From: Thermoanaerobaculia bacterium
GTDB taxonomy: Bacteria; Acidobacteriota; Thermoanaerobaculia; Multivoradales; Multivoraceae
Reading direction: 5' to 3'
Length of the DNA stretch: 64,000 nucleotides
Assembly: GCA_022826745.1 (NCBI GenBank)
Contig: JAJDUI010000008.1
Span: forward strand, 62,001-126,000
How positions within the stretch are numbered: position 1 is the stretch's first letter; each line of letters opens with the position of its first letter. The notes beneath the pieces are model-generated. The model ran no database searches. It was not told the DNA's origin and saw only the letters and a program-made list of their open reading frames with translations. Positions 1 through 10,293 of the stretch are shown piece after piece. Made by a program: the position numbers and the translations under genes.

Positions 1-211
1 CCGACCTCATCCGGACGCCGGCCGGCGACGGCGAGCCGCGACGCCTGTTCATCGCCGGCGGCGTGCGCCCCGGCAACGTCGCCGAAGTGGCGTCGGCGGT
101 GCCTGGCGCCTACGCCGTCGACACCTGTTCGGGCGTCGAGTCCGCGCCCGGCCGGAAGGATCGCGGCAAGCTGGAGCGACTGTTCGCCAACCTCAGAGCG
201 GGAGCAGCACG

Positions 212-215
<4 letters not shown>
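1..215 (+). CDS. trpF: Phosphoribosylanthranilate isomerase, C-terminal part
   Basis: This is the last 70 codons of a gene that begins outside the window. The reading frame gives [12 protein letters not shown] and then [15 protein letters not shown], which match the C-terminal phosphate-binding end of TrpF (GG-x-NV, then D-x-SSGVE-xx-PG-x-KD). TrpF isomerises phosphoribosylanthranilate in tryptophan synthesis, in the cytoplasm. The stop codon overlaps the trpB start (ATGA), and trpA follows with the same kind of overlap, so this is a translationally coupled trpFBA operon. The N-terminal barrel cannot be judged. Confidence 0.9.
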
Positions 216-1527
<1,312 letters not shown>

Positions 1528-1531
<4 letters not shown>

Positions 1532-2367
1532 GCCGTCGACGCAAACGCTCGTCCCGCGACGGCGCCATCGCCGCCGCGTTCAAGACCTGCGCGAAGGAAC
1601 GCCGCTCCGCCTTCGTCCCGTTCCTCGTCGCCGGCGACCCATCCCTCGAGGCCACGCCGGACCTGCTGCGCGCCCTCGTCTCCGGCGGCGCCGACGTGAT
1701 CGAACTCGGCGTCGCCTTCAGCGACCCGATCGCCGACGGCCCGACGATCCAGCGCGCCTCGCATCGGGCGCTGGCGGCCGGCTCCTCGCTCAGCGCCGTG
1801 CTCGGCATCGTCGAGCGCCACCGGGAGGAACTCGGCGTCCCGATCGTCCTCTTCACCTACTACAACCCGGTCCACGCCCGAGGCGTCGAGAACTTCGCCG
1901 CCCAGGCAGCCGACAGCGGCGTCGACGGCGTCCTCTGCGTCGACCTGCCGCCCGATGAGGGCCTGCGCGAGCTGCAGCCGGCGCTCGAGGAGCGGGGCGT
2001 CGACTCGATCTACCTGATCGCAGCCACCAGCACCCGCGAGCGGATCGATCGCGCCGCCGCGGCGTCGAACGGCTTCGTCTACTACACCGCCCGCTCGGAC
2101 GTGACCGGCGAGCGGGAGGATCTGATTCCCACTCTGGCCCGCGAAGTGAAGCGCGTGCGCCGCCGGGTACGCCTGCCGGTCGCCGTCGGCTTCGGCATCT
2201 CGACTCCCGAGCAGGTCGAGGAAGTGGCCCAGGTCGCTCACGGCGTCGTCGTCGGCAGTTCCCTGGTGCGCCTGGTCGAGGAGAATTCCGCCGAAGCGGA
2301 CCTGGCCGCGCGCCTTGAACGGCGTGTTCGGGATTTGACCGCTCCGCTGGGTGCGCGGGTCCTCTGA
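1528..2367 (+). CDS. trpA: Tryptophan synthase alpha chain
   Basis: The 279-aa alpha subunit cleaves indole-3-glycerol phosphate and passes indole to TrpB. The catalytic glutamate is E59 and the catalytic aspartate D70, in [17 protein letters not shown]. The phosphate-binding GFGIS is near residue 225. The start ATG overlaps the trpB stop. The last residues (LGARVL) and the TGA stop are read from a palindromic repeat that begins at 2347, and TGA falls at the edge of the hairpin loop. The original C-terminus was therefore probably replaced or slightly extended by the repeat. Confidence 0.97.
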
Positions 2368-2485
2368 CCCGCCCCGGCCGGAGCCGCGAAGCGGCGCAGG
2401 CCGGAAAGTGCGGCCGCCGGCTTCGCCGGCGACGATGCCATCGGCCGCCTGCGGCGGCAGCGGGTCAGAAGACCCGCGCACCCAG
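2347..2485 (+). repeat. Composite palindromic element after trpA
   Basis: Two copies of the GGTGCGCGGGTC type hairpin face each other (2347-2372 and 2460-2485). Between them are smaller GC-rich palindromes such as GCCGCGAAGCGGC and CCGCCGGCTTCGCCGG. The left copy overlaps the trpA stop. The whole can fold as a large inverted repeat and might end trp transcription, although no U tract follows. Confidence 0.85.
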
Positions 2486-2512
2486 AGATACGGCGTTGCC
2501 GGCCCGCGTCAA

Positions 2513-2518
2513 TAGACT
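2513..2518 (+). promoter_or_regulatory. Putative -10 box, leaderless start
   Basis: TAGACT lies 7 bases before the ATG at 2526. There is no Shine-Dalgarno sequence and no clear -35 box. The spacing predicts transcription starting at or next to the ATG. Confidence 0.4.
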
Positions 2519-2525
2519 GTTGGGG

Positions 2526-4862
2526 ATGGAACTGCGGACCGTGAAGACGCGATCCAGGCGATCGCGTTTGCGCCTCCTGCAGTGGGTGCTGCCGGCCCTG
2601 ATCACGGCGGTCGCCGCGATGCCCACTCCGGCCGCCGGGGCCCAGCCCGCCGCCGACATCGAACTCGCCGTCCGTCTGTCCGCGGTCGCCACGCCTGACG
2701 AGGCCCCCGCCGGCGACGCGACGATCCACTTCGTCGACGCGGCCACCCGCGAGGCGGTGTCTTCCTACCTTGTCCAGGCCGCACCGCCGGAGCAGACGGT
2801 TCAGGTCACCGTGCCTGCGCTCGAGTCGCGGTCCGGCTGGCTTCTCTGGGCACGGTCGGAGGGCTGGTGGAGTCCTGCCGCCTTCATCCCGTGGGACGAG
2901 CGGGAGGCTTCGCTGACCCTCGTGCCGGAAGGCCTGGTGCGGTTTGCCGTCGACGGCACGGATACCGCCGTGGACTTCCTGGAGACGGGCAAGGTCTGGA
3001 TCGACGGGCGGGTCCACAGGCGTCGCTCCCGCCTCGACCGGGGCCTCTACGGCGGTCCCTGCCAGGTGGACCGCCAACCGGACCGCCGCGAGGTGCTGAT
3101 CGCCTGCCCGTTCGCCCGGGACGAGGAAGTGGAACTGCGGGTACGGCTGGGCCCGTTCCTGCCGTTGCAGCGGCCCGAAGTGACGGTCGAGGCGGACACG
3201 GACCTGGGACTGGTCGAGCCCGTCAGGGGCGCCCGCGTGACCGCCAGCCTGGCCTCGCCGGAGGGCGCCCGTCACCAGTTCCGTTTGCGGCAGCGGGATG
3301 GGTACATGGCTCTTGGCTGGGTGGCCTGGACGGATTCCGGAGGCGCCTTGACGTTCGAGGGCCTTACGCCGGCGGTGTACCAACTCCGCCTTGCCGGCTC
3401 GGACGGGGACAGTTGGCCGGTGCGCGTCGACGCGCTGTCCGACCAGATCGATCTGGGCCAGCTCGTGTCGTCCGCCGGGAACCTGCTGACCGTTTCCTTC
3501 CTGATGCCGAGCGTCCTGGAGATCGATCTGAAACCGACGGTTTCCTCGGTGACGCTGGGGCCTGATGGCGAGGTGGAACGGCGCGAGCGCAGGTTCGACT
3601 TCCACGATCGCGGAAGCGACGGCTCCTTCCTGTGGCGAGGCCTCTCGCCGGGCGACTACGAAGTCGCCATCGAGGACGACCGCGGCAACCGTTGGGGCCA
3701 CGAGGTGCTCCGTTTCTCCGGCCAGGACCACCACTACGTCGAACTGGACGCCGTACCGCTGGTCGGCCGGATCCGACGGGGCGGGGAACCACTCGAAGAC
3801 GTTCTGGTCTGGTTCGGCGGCATGTACGGTTTCGAGCGGGTCTCGTTTCGCAGCCGAGAGGAAGGCCGTTTCAGCGGCTTCTTGCCACGCGAGGGTGTCT
3901 GGCTAGCCGAGGTCACGCCGCCGCCCGACTGCGACCCCTGTGAAGGTTCCTGGGATCTGGACGGGTGGGGCGACTTCGACAGCAGCGATATCAGCGGCGC
4001 CGGTATCTTCGAGATCGAAGCCGACTCGGATGGAATCGCACGGGTGGAGATCGATCTCCCTGCCGGCACGGTCAGTGGTCGCGTCGTGAGGCGGAGCGCC
4101 GGGAGCGGCGATCTCGAGCCGATAGCCGGCGCTCGCGTCTGGGTGCACGCGGCCGGCGAAGTGGCGGGGAAACGCCATGATCAGTTGTTGCCGAGTAGCT
4201 GGCGCCGGAGAACCGACGCGACTGGAGCATTCGAGGTGACGGGTCTGCCGGAATGGGAGTACACGATCTACGCCGAGAGCTACATCGATGAGCGCGAAGT
4301 CCAGTCGCGCCCGCTGCACGTCCGGATGATCGGGGAGGATCGGATCGACGATCTGGAACTCGAGCTTGCGGAACAGAAGCTCATTACGGTCGTCGTTCGA
4401 TCCAGGGGGGTGCCGCTGGCGGGCGCTCAGACCTTCGTGCTCCATCCGGCAGGGTCGGGTCGGACCCGCGCGAACAGCCACACCGGCGGCGCGGGCACGG
4501 CCGACCACTATCTCCCGCCGGATGTCGAAGTCGTCGACGTCGTCGTTCGTGCAAGGGAGATCGGGATGAACGGCTGGAGCGTTGACGTTCGCGACGGGAC
4601 ACCGGTCGAGATCGATCTGTCCACGGACCGCGGCTCGCTACGCGTACCGGACTCGTGGGACGCTCTGCTCGTGACACCCGGCGGCGCAACGATCCGGATC
4701 GGCACCTTGCTCGCGGTCAACAACAAGGGGCACGTTCAAACGGATGGCGACGAGTACGTTGTGACGGATCTCGCCCCAGGGACCTACTCGTACTGTCCGG
4801 AGGACAGCGCTTGCACCAGGGTCGAGGTCGTTCCCTGGGGCGAGAGCCGGGTCCGGGAATAG
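2526..4862 (+). CDS. Secreted protein with repeated carboxypeptidase-regulatory-like domains
   Basis: Unrecognised protein of about 778 aa. A basic N-terminus and hydrophobic stretch (LQWVLPALITAVAAM) ending in AAGAQ look like a signal peptide. The rest is beta-rich and holds several segments of the pattern G-x-V...G-A-x-V...T-D-x-x-G-x-F-x-x-x-G-L-x-x-x-x-Y, typical of carboxypeptidase regulatory or Cna-B-like folds (for example TDATGAFEVTGLPEWEYTIYAES). I see no catalytic motif. I chose ATG 2526 over an upstream TTG because it follows the TAGACT box and starts a compact signal peptide. The gene converges on the VWFA gene with 7 bases between the stops. It is probably a surface or periplasmic protein of unknown role. 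Confidence 0.75.
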   Translation: MELRTVKTRSRRSRLRLLQWVLPALITAVAAMPTPAAGAQPAADIELAVRLSAVATPDEAPAGDATIHFVDAATREAVSSYLVQAAPPEQTVQVTVPALESRSGWLLWARSEGWWSPAAFIPWDEREASLTLVPEGLVRFAVDGTDTAVDFLETGKVWIDGRVHRRRSRLDRGLYGGPCQVDRQPDRREVLIACPFARDEEVELRVRLGPFLPLQRPEVTVEADTDLGLVEPVRGARVTASLASPEGARHQFRLRQRDGYMALGWVAWTDSGGALTFEGLTPAVYQLRLAGSDGDSWPVRVDALSDQIDLGQLVSSAGNLLTVSFLMPSVLEIDLKPTVSSVTLGPDGEVERRERRFDFHDRGSDGSFLWRGLSPGDYEVAIEDDRGNRWGHEVLRFSGQDHHYVELDAVPLVGRIRRGGEPLEDVLVWFGGMYGFERVSFRSREEGRFSGFLPREGVWLAEVTPPPDCDPCEGSWDLDGWGDFDSSDISGAGIFEIEADSDGIARVEIDLPAGTVSGRVVRRSAGSGDLEPIAGARVWVHAAGEVAGKRHDQLLPSSWRRRTDATGAFEVTGLPEWEYTIYAESYIDEREVQSRPLHVRMIGEDRIDDLELELAEQKLITVVVRSRGVPLAGAQTFVLHPAGSGRTRANSHTGGAGTADHYLPPDVEVVDVVVRAREIGMNGWSVDVRDGTPVEIDLSTDRGSLRVPDSWDALLVTPGGATIRIGTLLAVNNKGHVQTDGDEYVVTDLAPGTYSYCPEDSACTRVEVVPWGESRVRE

Positions 4863-4869
4863 CCGCTCG

Positions 4870-6591
4870 CTACCGCGACGGCACCCTCGCCCCGTCGCGG
4901 ACCAGAGACATCTCGCCCGTCGTCTCGTCCCGGACGCCAACGACGACCTGGTAGTCGCCCTCGGCCAGGCTGACCGACACCTCGAAGCGGAAGGCGCCCT
5001 CGGTGGCCTGGACGTCACCGGCGGGTCCAACCGGCACCGTCATCTGGCGCACGGACGTTCGGCCGCGTTTCTCCTCGTCGACCGCTAGCAGGAGAAGCCG
5101 GAGCCGGCCGCCTGGTCCGCCGGCGCCGGGCACCAGCAGGACGGCCTCTTCGGGCACGACGATGCTGACCGGTTGCCGGTGCACCTTCTTCTCCCGCGGG
5201 GTCGTCGCGCCCAGGTCGACTGCGACGCCGAGCGGATTCGGGGTGCTGCCGAGGTAGGCCGCGGAGATCAGCCGTTCCGCGAGTTGCTCATCCTGGGTCT
5301 TGTCGCGGTAGGACCGGCGGTACTCCACGCTGCGGCCCTGGGCGGCGTGGGGTGCGAGCTCGACCTTCAGGCGGCGCACTTCGCCCGACCGCCGCTCGTC
5401 CGGCGAGAAGCCCAGCGAGTAGGTGGAGACGAGCTGCTCCGTCACGTCCTCGAGCAGGTCGGCCAGGTCGTTCGAGTTGAGGAGAGCCTTGCCGCCGGTT
5501 TCGGACGCGAGCTGCTGCAGGCCGCCCTGAATGTTCGTCCAGTGCAGCCGGTCGTTCTGGTACGACGGCGCGACGCCATCGAACGACATCGACTGGCTGA
5601 GCCCGGTACGGATGCCGCCGGCATCCAGCGTGAAGAGAGTGACCCGGTTCGCGTTAGCGTGCGCCGTGAGTTGCTGGAAACGGCGGGTTTCGTCGTGCCG
5701 CTGAGCCGCCGCGTTCGTCTCGGGGACGATGCGCGGGTCGTTCGGGCAGAGAACCTGGGCGATGTAGTCGAAAGCCGAGAGCCCGGGCTGCTGCGGCAGT
5801 CCGTCGCTCATGTACACGATCGCTTTCCGCCCGGGAATTCCGGCCAGCGTGCTGGTCAGGTCGGCGAGCCCGTCGGCAGCGATCGCGGCGCGATTCGCCT
5901 GCTCGACCGCGTACGTGTCGGCCAGCGCCATGAGTTGGCCGGTGTTCTGGCATCCCCGGCTGTTCACGTTGATTTCCTCCAGAGTGAACTGGCGGGACCG
6001 CTGGTTCCGGACGGCGCGGACCAGTCCCTTGGGGCGCTTGGCCGCGGCCTTGAGGACCGCGTCGAGGTCCCGGGTCGGCGGCACGACGACTTCCAGCCGG
6101 TTGACGAAACGCGCGAACATGAAGCGCGCGTTCAGGGAGCGCCACGACTCGACCGCCTTCTCCAGGCGCCGGAGCAGCCGCGAGCGGTAGGGCGGGAAGA
6201 GGTTCGCGTCGTCCATGTAGAGGACGACGGTGAGCGAGGCGGGGTCGGCCGCGGCCTCGGCCTGGGCTGGCTCGGCCCCGGCAGCCGGCGGGGCAGTCCG
6301 GTCCGCTGGCTCGGCCGGCTGCCCGAGGATCTCCGACTCGAAGAAGTTCGTGATCTCCACCGGCTCGCCGTCCACGGAGAGTTCGAAGTCGTCGCGGGTC
6401 AGCCCCCGGACGGGACGGCCGTTCCGATCCGTGACCACGACGTCGACTTCGACGACCTGGACGTCGAGGGTGTCGATGAAGGTCTGGTCGGGCTGCGCCT
6501 GAACCGCGGCGGCACCGGAAAGCACGAGCAGCGTTGCCGCCGCCGCAGGTGGAAGATGGCTCGTCAAGCGCTCGAGTGCGTTCTGCTGCAA
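4870..6591 (-). CDS. VWFA-related secreted protein, downstream paralogue
   Basis: The 573-aa protein has a signal peptide ending AAAVQAQ, then VDVVVTDRNGRPVRGLTRDDFELSVDG, the hallmark opening of the acidobacterial VWFA-related family. A von Willebrand A-like fold follows from about residue 120 (VVLYMDDANLFP) through GIPGRKAIVYMSDGLPQQPG. The metal-site DxSxS is not conserved (DDANLF instead). The TTG start is supported by GGGAGG 7 bases upstream on the minus strand. It lies 24 bases after its paralogue and is surely co-transcribed with it. The substrate is unknown; adhesion or protein interaction outside the cell is the usual inference. Confidence 0.85.
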   Translation of the reverse strand: MQQNALERLTSHLPPAAAATLLVLSGAAAVQAQPDQTFIDTLDVQVVEVDVVVTDRNGRPVRGLTRDDFELSVDGEPVEITNFFESEILGQPAEPADRTAPPAAGAEPAQAEAAADPASLTVVLYMDDANLFPPYRSRLLRRLEKAVESWRSLNARFMFARFVNRLEVVVPPTRDLDAVLKAAAKRPKGLVRAVRNQRSRQFTLEEINVNSRGCQNTGQLMALADTYAVEQANRAAIAADGLADLTSTLAGIPGRKAIVYMSDGLPQQPGLSAFDYIAQVLCPNDPRIVPETNAAAQRHDETRRFQQLTAHANANRVTLFTLDAGGIRTGLSQSMSFDGVAPSYQNDRLHWTNIQGGLQQLASETGGKALLNSNDLADLLEDVTEQLVSTYSLGFSPDERRSGEVRRLKVELAPHAAQGRSVEYRRSYRDKTQDEQLAERLISAAYLGSTPNPLGVAVDLGATTPREKKVHRQPVSIVVPEEAVLLVPGAGGPGGRLRLLLLAVDEEKRGRTSVRQMTVPVGPAGDVQATEGAFRFEVSVSLAEGDYQVVVGVRDETTGEMSLVRDGARVPSR

Positions 6592-6615
6592 CGTCTGACC
6601 TCCCTCGGTGGCCGT

Positions 6616-8373
6616 CTACCCGGACGGCACGGATACTGGTTCGCGAATCAGGGAGGTCAACCCCGTTCTCTCGTCCCGGATTCCCGCCGCGACCAGATAG
6701 TCCCCTTCGGGCAGGTTCATCGCCACTTCGACGCGGTACTTGCCGTCATCGGCCGCTACGCCCGCCGCCCCGCCGACGTCGATCGTCTTCTGCCGGACGG
6801 TGGTCCGGGCGCCCTTCTCGTCCTCGACGGCGACCAGCCAGAGGCGGAGTCGGGCGCTCGCGCCGGGCGAGGCGCCGTTCCCGCCGGCCAGGCTCGGGAC
6901 GGAGTCCGCCGGCACACTGACGCCTACCGTCAACTCATGGATCTTCTTCTCCAGCAGCTTCGTGCCGCCGACCTCGATGCTCGCTTCGAGCGGGTTCTCC
7001 GTGTTGCCGAGGTAGGCGACGGAGAGGAGGCGCTCGGCGAGCCGCTCGTCCAGTGACTTGTCCCGGAAGGTGCGACGGTAGGTGATCCGCCGTCCCTTGT
7101 CGGTGCCGGGCGCGAGCATGACCGAGATCTGCCTCACCTCGCCCGTTTCCCCCTCCGCGGGAATGAACCCGAGCGAGTACGACGCCGCGAGCTGGCCGGT
7201 CATGTCGTCGAGGAGGATGGACAGGTCGTTGGCGTTGATCAGGGCCTTGCCGCCGGTCTCGTGGGCGAGCAGGTGCAGGCCGCTCTGGGCGTTCATCGCC
7301 TGCAGGCTGACGTTTCGGGTCGAGGGCGCCACCCGAGGATTGTCGAGGGAGATATCGGGGCTGGCGGCGCGCACGCCGGCGGCATCGACTCCGTAGAACG
7401 TGACGCGATTCGCGTTGGCGTGAGCCGAGATGCGGTTGAACCGGCGGCTTTCGTCGTACTGGACGATCTCCGCCATCGTCTCCGAGTTCGCTGTGGGGCG
7501 CAGGTCCCGGCAGAGTTCGTTGCCCAGGTAGTCGAGGATGGAGATGCCGGGCCGTTGGGGCAGGCCGTCCGTGACGTGGATCACGGCCTTTCTGCCCGGC
7601 ACGCCGGCGAGGGTGGTCACCAGATCGGCGAGACCGTCGGCCGCGATCGCCGTGTTGGTGGCCCGATTGTCGGCGTACTGCCGCGCCAGCGCCAGCAGTT
7701 CGCCCCAGTTGTCTATGCAGGTGCGGCAGTACGGGTTCATTCTGCAGAACTCGTAGCTGTCGATCAGGCTCTGGACTGCGAAACGACGGGCGCCTCTGCC
7801 ATTCTGGATCGCGCGCGGCGAGCCCTTTGGCACACTCGCCGCGCTCTCGAGGATCGCGTCCAGGTCGGGGGTCGGCGGGACCAGCACCTCGAGCCGGTTG
7901 ACGAACCGGGCGAGCATGAAGCTTGCGTCCATGGACCGCCATGGCTCGACCGCGGCTTCCAGGCGTCGCAACAGGCGGGTGCGGTGAGACGGGAAGATGT
8001 TCGGGTCGTCGAGGTAGAAGACGACGGTGAGCGGACCCGGGTCGGCGTTGCCGGACGCTGCCGCGGCGCGCACGACAGGGCGCTCCCGTTTGCGGCTGCC
8101 GTTCGGCCTGTCCACGAAGATCGCCGACTCGAAGAAGTTCGTGATCTCGACCGGCTGACCATCGACGTACAGCTCGAAGTCCTCGCGGGTCAGGCCCTTG
8201 ACCGGGCGGCCCTTCCTGTCGGTCACCGCGACGTCGACCTCGACCACCTGGACGTCGACCGAGTCGACGAAGGGCTGGCCGGGCTGGGCTTCCAGGGTCG
8301 CTGCCAGGGCGAGGCACAGAAACGACGCCACGGCCGGCGCCGTTCGCGGATTGCACTCACGTCGTATCGCCAT
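6616..8373 (-). CDS. VWFA-related secreted protein, upstream paralogue
   Basis: The 585-aa protein is clearly homologous over its whole length to the 573-aa neighbour: VDVAVTDRKGRPVKGLTREDFELYVDG, VVFYLDDPNIFPSHRTRLLRRLE, and GVPGRKAVIHVTDGLPQRPG. It has a signal peptide ending ATLEAQ. It differs by a cysteine-bearing insertion near residue 210 (CRMNPYCRTC), which could form disulfides. GGGAGG lies 4 bases before the ATG. It is first in a two-gene operon and is divergent from the EamA transporter. A recent tandem duplication is the simplest explanation of the pair. Confidence 0.85.
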   Translation of the reverse strand: MAIRRECNPRTAPAVASFLCLALAATLEAQPGQPFVDSVDVQVVEVDVAVTDRKGRPVKGLTREDFELYVDGQPVEITNFFESAIFVDRPNGSRKRERPVVRAAAASGNADPGPLTVVFYLDDPNIFPSHRTRLLRRLEAAVEPWRSMDASFMLARFVNRLEVLVPPTPDLDAILESAASVPKGSPRAIQNGRGARRFAVQSLIDSYEFCRMNPYCRTCIDNWGELLALARQYADNRATNTAIAADGLADLVTTLAGVPGRKAVIHVTDGLPQRPGISILDYLGNELCRDLRPTANSETMAEIVQYDESRRFNRISAHANANRVTFYGVDAAGVRAASPDISLDNPRVAPSTRNVSLQAMNAQSGLHLLAHETGGKALINANDLSILLDDMTGQLAASYSLGFIPAEGETGEVRQISVMLAPGTDKGRRITYRRTFRDKSLDERLAERLLSVAYLGNTENPLEASIEVGGTKLLEKKIHELTVGVSVPADSVPSLAGGNGASPGASARLRLWLVAVEDEKGARTTVRQKTIDVGGAAGVAADDGKYRVEVAMNLPEGDYLVAAGIRDERTGLTSLIREPVSVPSG

Positions 8374-8552
8374 GCTGCCTCCCTACGCCCCACTTGGGGT
8401 TGCTGGTCGATCCTGACGGACAGTGACGCAACTTCCGTGCCGGGACGGCCGCACGGCACGCGACAGGGCTACTTCGGAGTGGTTGCTTGCCGGCCTGGCG
8501 GCGCGCTTGTTCACGCCGATTACGATACAGACTTGCCAGCAAGTGGCTCCAG

Positions 8553-9539
8553 ATGACCTCCCGTTCAGCCGCAGCGATCCAGGCGGTCGTCGCCGGCATC
8601 CTGTTCTCGACGGGCGGCGCGGCGGTCAAGGCGACGGAACTCGATGCCTGGCAGGTGGCCGGGATGCGCTCCCTGATCGCGGCCACGGTGCTGCTGCTCG
8701 CGATTCCCGCGGCGCGGAGGTGGGCCGGCGGCGGTGGCGGGCAGACTCAGGTGGCCAGTTCGTCGCGCTGGCGGCGCAGGCCGGCGCGGCGGCGTGCTCT
8801 CCTCCTCACCCTGGGGACCGGTTGCTGCTACTGCCTCACCCTGGTCCTGTTCGTCCACGCGGCCAAGCGGACGACGGCGGCCGAGACGATCTTCCTGCAG
8901 TCGACGGCGCCTTTGTTCGTGCTGCTGCTTGCGCCCGTCCTGTTGCGGGAGCGGCCGAGTGGCCGCCAGCTCCTCTTCGTGCCGCTGTTCGGGGTGGGTC
9001 TGGCGATGGCGTTCTTCGGCGGCGCCGATGCCGCCGTCACCGCCCCGGAACCCCGGACGGGCAACGTGCTGGCCACCTTCTGCGGTCTGGCTTACGGCCT
9101 GACCCTGATCGGCCTGCGTGCCGCCGGCCGTCCGCCGACGCGAGCGGCTGGTGCGCCCGGCGAGACGTCCTCTCGTGGGGCCGCCGAGGCCGCTCGCGCA
9201 CCCGGGATCGCGGCCGCTGCCTGCGGCAACGTGATCGTCTGCCTCGCGTGCCTGCCGGTGATGGCGCCTCTCACCGCCGCGGCTCCCGGCGACTTCCTGG
9301 TCGTGGCGTATCTCGGGCTGTTCCAGGTGGCTCTCGCCTACGTCTTCGTAACCCGAGCCGCCAGCGTCCTGCAAGCCCCCGTCGTCGCGCTCCTGCTGCT
9401 GCTGGAACCCGCGCTCACCCCGGTCTGGGCGATGTGGTTCCACGGGGAGCAGCCGCACCTGCTGACCTGGCTGGGCGGTGCGGTCATAGCCGCGGCGACC
9501 GTGCTGCTCGCGACGTTCGTGCGGTCCGCGGACGAGTAG
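8553..9539 (+). CDS. EamA-family (DMT) membrane transporter
   Basis: This protein of about 328 aa has roughly ten hydrophobic segments in two halves, as in drug/metabolite transporters. The first EamA repeat starts AAIQAVVAGILFSTGGAAVKAT. The second includes LGLFQVALAYVFVTRAASVLQAPVVALLLLLEPALTPVWA, the typical signature just before the C-terminal helices. It probably exports small metabolites or amino acids through the inner membrane; the substrate cannot be told. I chose ATG 8553 because upstream in-frame codons are arginine-rich and unlike the family. A TACGAT box at 8521-8526 could be its promoter. Confidence 0.8.
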   Translation: MTSRSAAAIQAVVAGILFSTGGAAVKATELDAWQVAGMRSLIAATVLLLAIPAARRWAGGGGGQTQVASSSRWRRRPARRRALLLTLGTGCCYCLTLVLFVHAAKRTTAAETIFLQSTAPLFVLLLAPVLLRERPSGRQLLFVPLFGVGLAMAFFGGADAAVTAPEPRTGNVLATFCGLAYGLTLIGLRAAGRPPTRAAGAPGETSSRGAAEAARAPGIAAAACGNVIVCLACLPVMAPLTAAAPGDFLVVAYLGLFQVALAYVFVTRAASVLQAPVVALLLLLEPALTPVWAMWFHGEQPHLLTWLGGAVIAAATVLLATFVRSADE

Positions 9540-9600
9540 CGGGCGCTCCTCTCTGCTAAACAAACGTCCTTTGCGGCGTCTTCTCCACTGAACCCACCGG

Positions 9601-9626
9601 GGCGCCGGCGTGGAGCCGGCGCACTC
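9601..9626. repeat. Palindromic element core upstream of the sigma factor
   Basis: GCGCCGGCG-TGGAG-CCGGCGC forms a hairpin with the same CCGGCG stem as other copies. The fixed ACTGGGTGCGC head is degenerate here (CACTCGG at the far side). Confidence 0.5.
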
Positions 9627-9632
9627 GGAGCC

Positions 9633-9639
9633 AAGGAGG
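9633..9639 (+). promoter_or_regulatory. Shine-Dalgarno sequence deciding a TTG start
   Basis: AAGGAGG lies 6 bases before TTG 9646 and is the strongest ribosome binding site in the region. It favours TTG over the in-frame GTG 9610 and ATG 9667 for the sigma factor. Confidence 0.75.
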
Positions 9640-9645
9640 CGCCGT

Positions 9646-10293
9646 TTGACGATCGCAAACGTTTCGATGACCGAAGGGCCGCCCGCAGTTCCTCCCGCCG
9701 CGCCGGACTCTGCCGGGGACGCGCTGCAGGGGCTCTTCGAGGAGCACCACCGGCTGATGTTCCACACGGCCTACCGCGTCACGGGCAACGCATCCGACGC
9801 GGAGGACGTGCTGCAGACGATCTTCCTGCGGCTGCTGAACCGGCCGCCGCGGTCCCTCGACACGGCGAAGGCCGGCGGCTACCTGCGACGGGCGGCGATC
9901 AACGCCTCGCTCGACCTGATTCGCTCGCGCAAGCGCTCGCGCCTCGTGGCGCTCGATCAGCAGGTTCTCGAGGAAGTGGGACCGTCTTCCGCCGTGGAGA
10001 GCGATCCGGCGCGGCGTTTCGCCTCGCTGGAACTCCGCGACCGGCTGCGGCGTGAACTGGCCAAGGTCAACCCGCGGGCGGCCGAGATGTTCGTGCTGCG
10101 CTACTTCGAGGGCTACCGGAACTCGGAGATCGGGCCGATGATGGGCACTTCGCGAATGACCGTGGCGGTGACGCTGCACCGGCTGCGCAAACGCCTGGGT
10201 GCGGCGCTCGCCGAGGAGGACGCCGCGGGATTGGAACAGGACGGACGGGAAGACCAGAAGGACCGGGAAGAAGAGCGGAGGGAGCTGCGATGA
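9646..10293 (+). CDS. ECF-type RNA polymerase sigma factor
   Basis: The protein is about 215 aa. Region 2 is LFEEHHRLMFHTAYRVTGN then ASDAEDVLQTIFLRLL (core binding and -10 recognition). Region 4 is PRAAEMFVLRYFEGYRNSEIGPMMG followed by the SRMTVAVTLHRLRKRL recognition helix. Regions 1 and 3 are absent, as expected for an ECF factor. It overlaps the next gene by ATGA, and that gene encodes a zinc-finger/FecR protein, so this is a coupled sigma/anti-sigma pair. The four downstream ABC transporter genes in the same run are its likely targets or partners. Confidence 0.92.
   Translation: MTIANVSMTEGPPAVPPAAPDSAGDALQGLFEEHHRLMFHTAYRVTGNASDAEDVLQTIFLRLLNRPPRSLDTAKAGGYLRRAAINASLDLIRSRKRSRLVALDQQVLEEVGPSSAVESDPARRFASLELRDRLRRELAKVNPRAAEMFVLRYFEGYRNSEIGPMMGTSRMTVAVTLHRLRKRLGAALAEEDAAGLEQDGREDQKDREEERRELR

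Noticed and set aside
2347-2485. Rho-independent terminator after trpA
   Set aside because: The hairpin is strong but no U tract follows, and the same hairpin occurs inside coding genes, so I called it a repeat instead.
5173-8556. Two long plus-strand open frames (5173-7056 and 7261-8556)
   Set aside because: They are antisense to the two VWFA paralogues, which have signal peptides and family motifs. The antisense frames have none.
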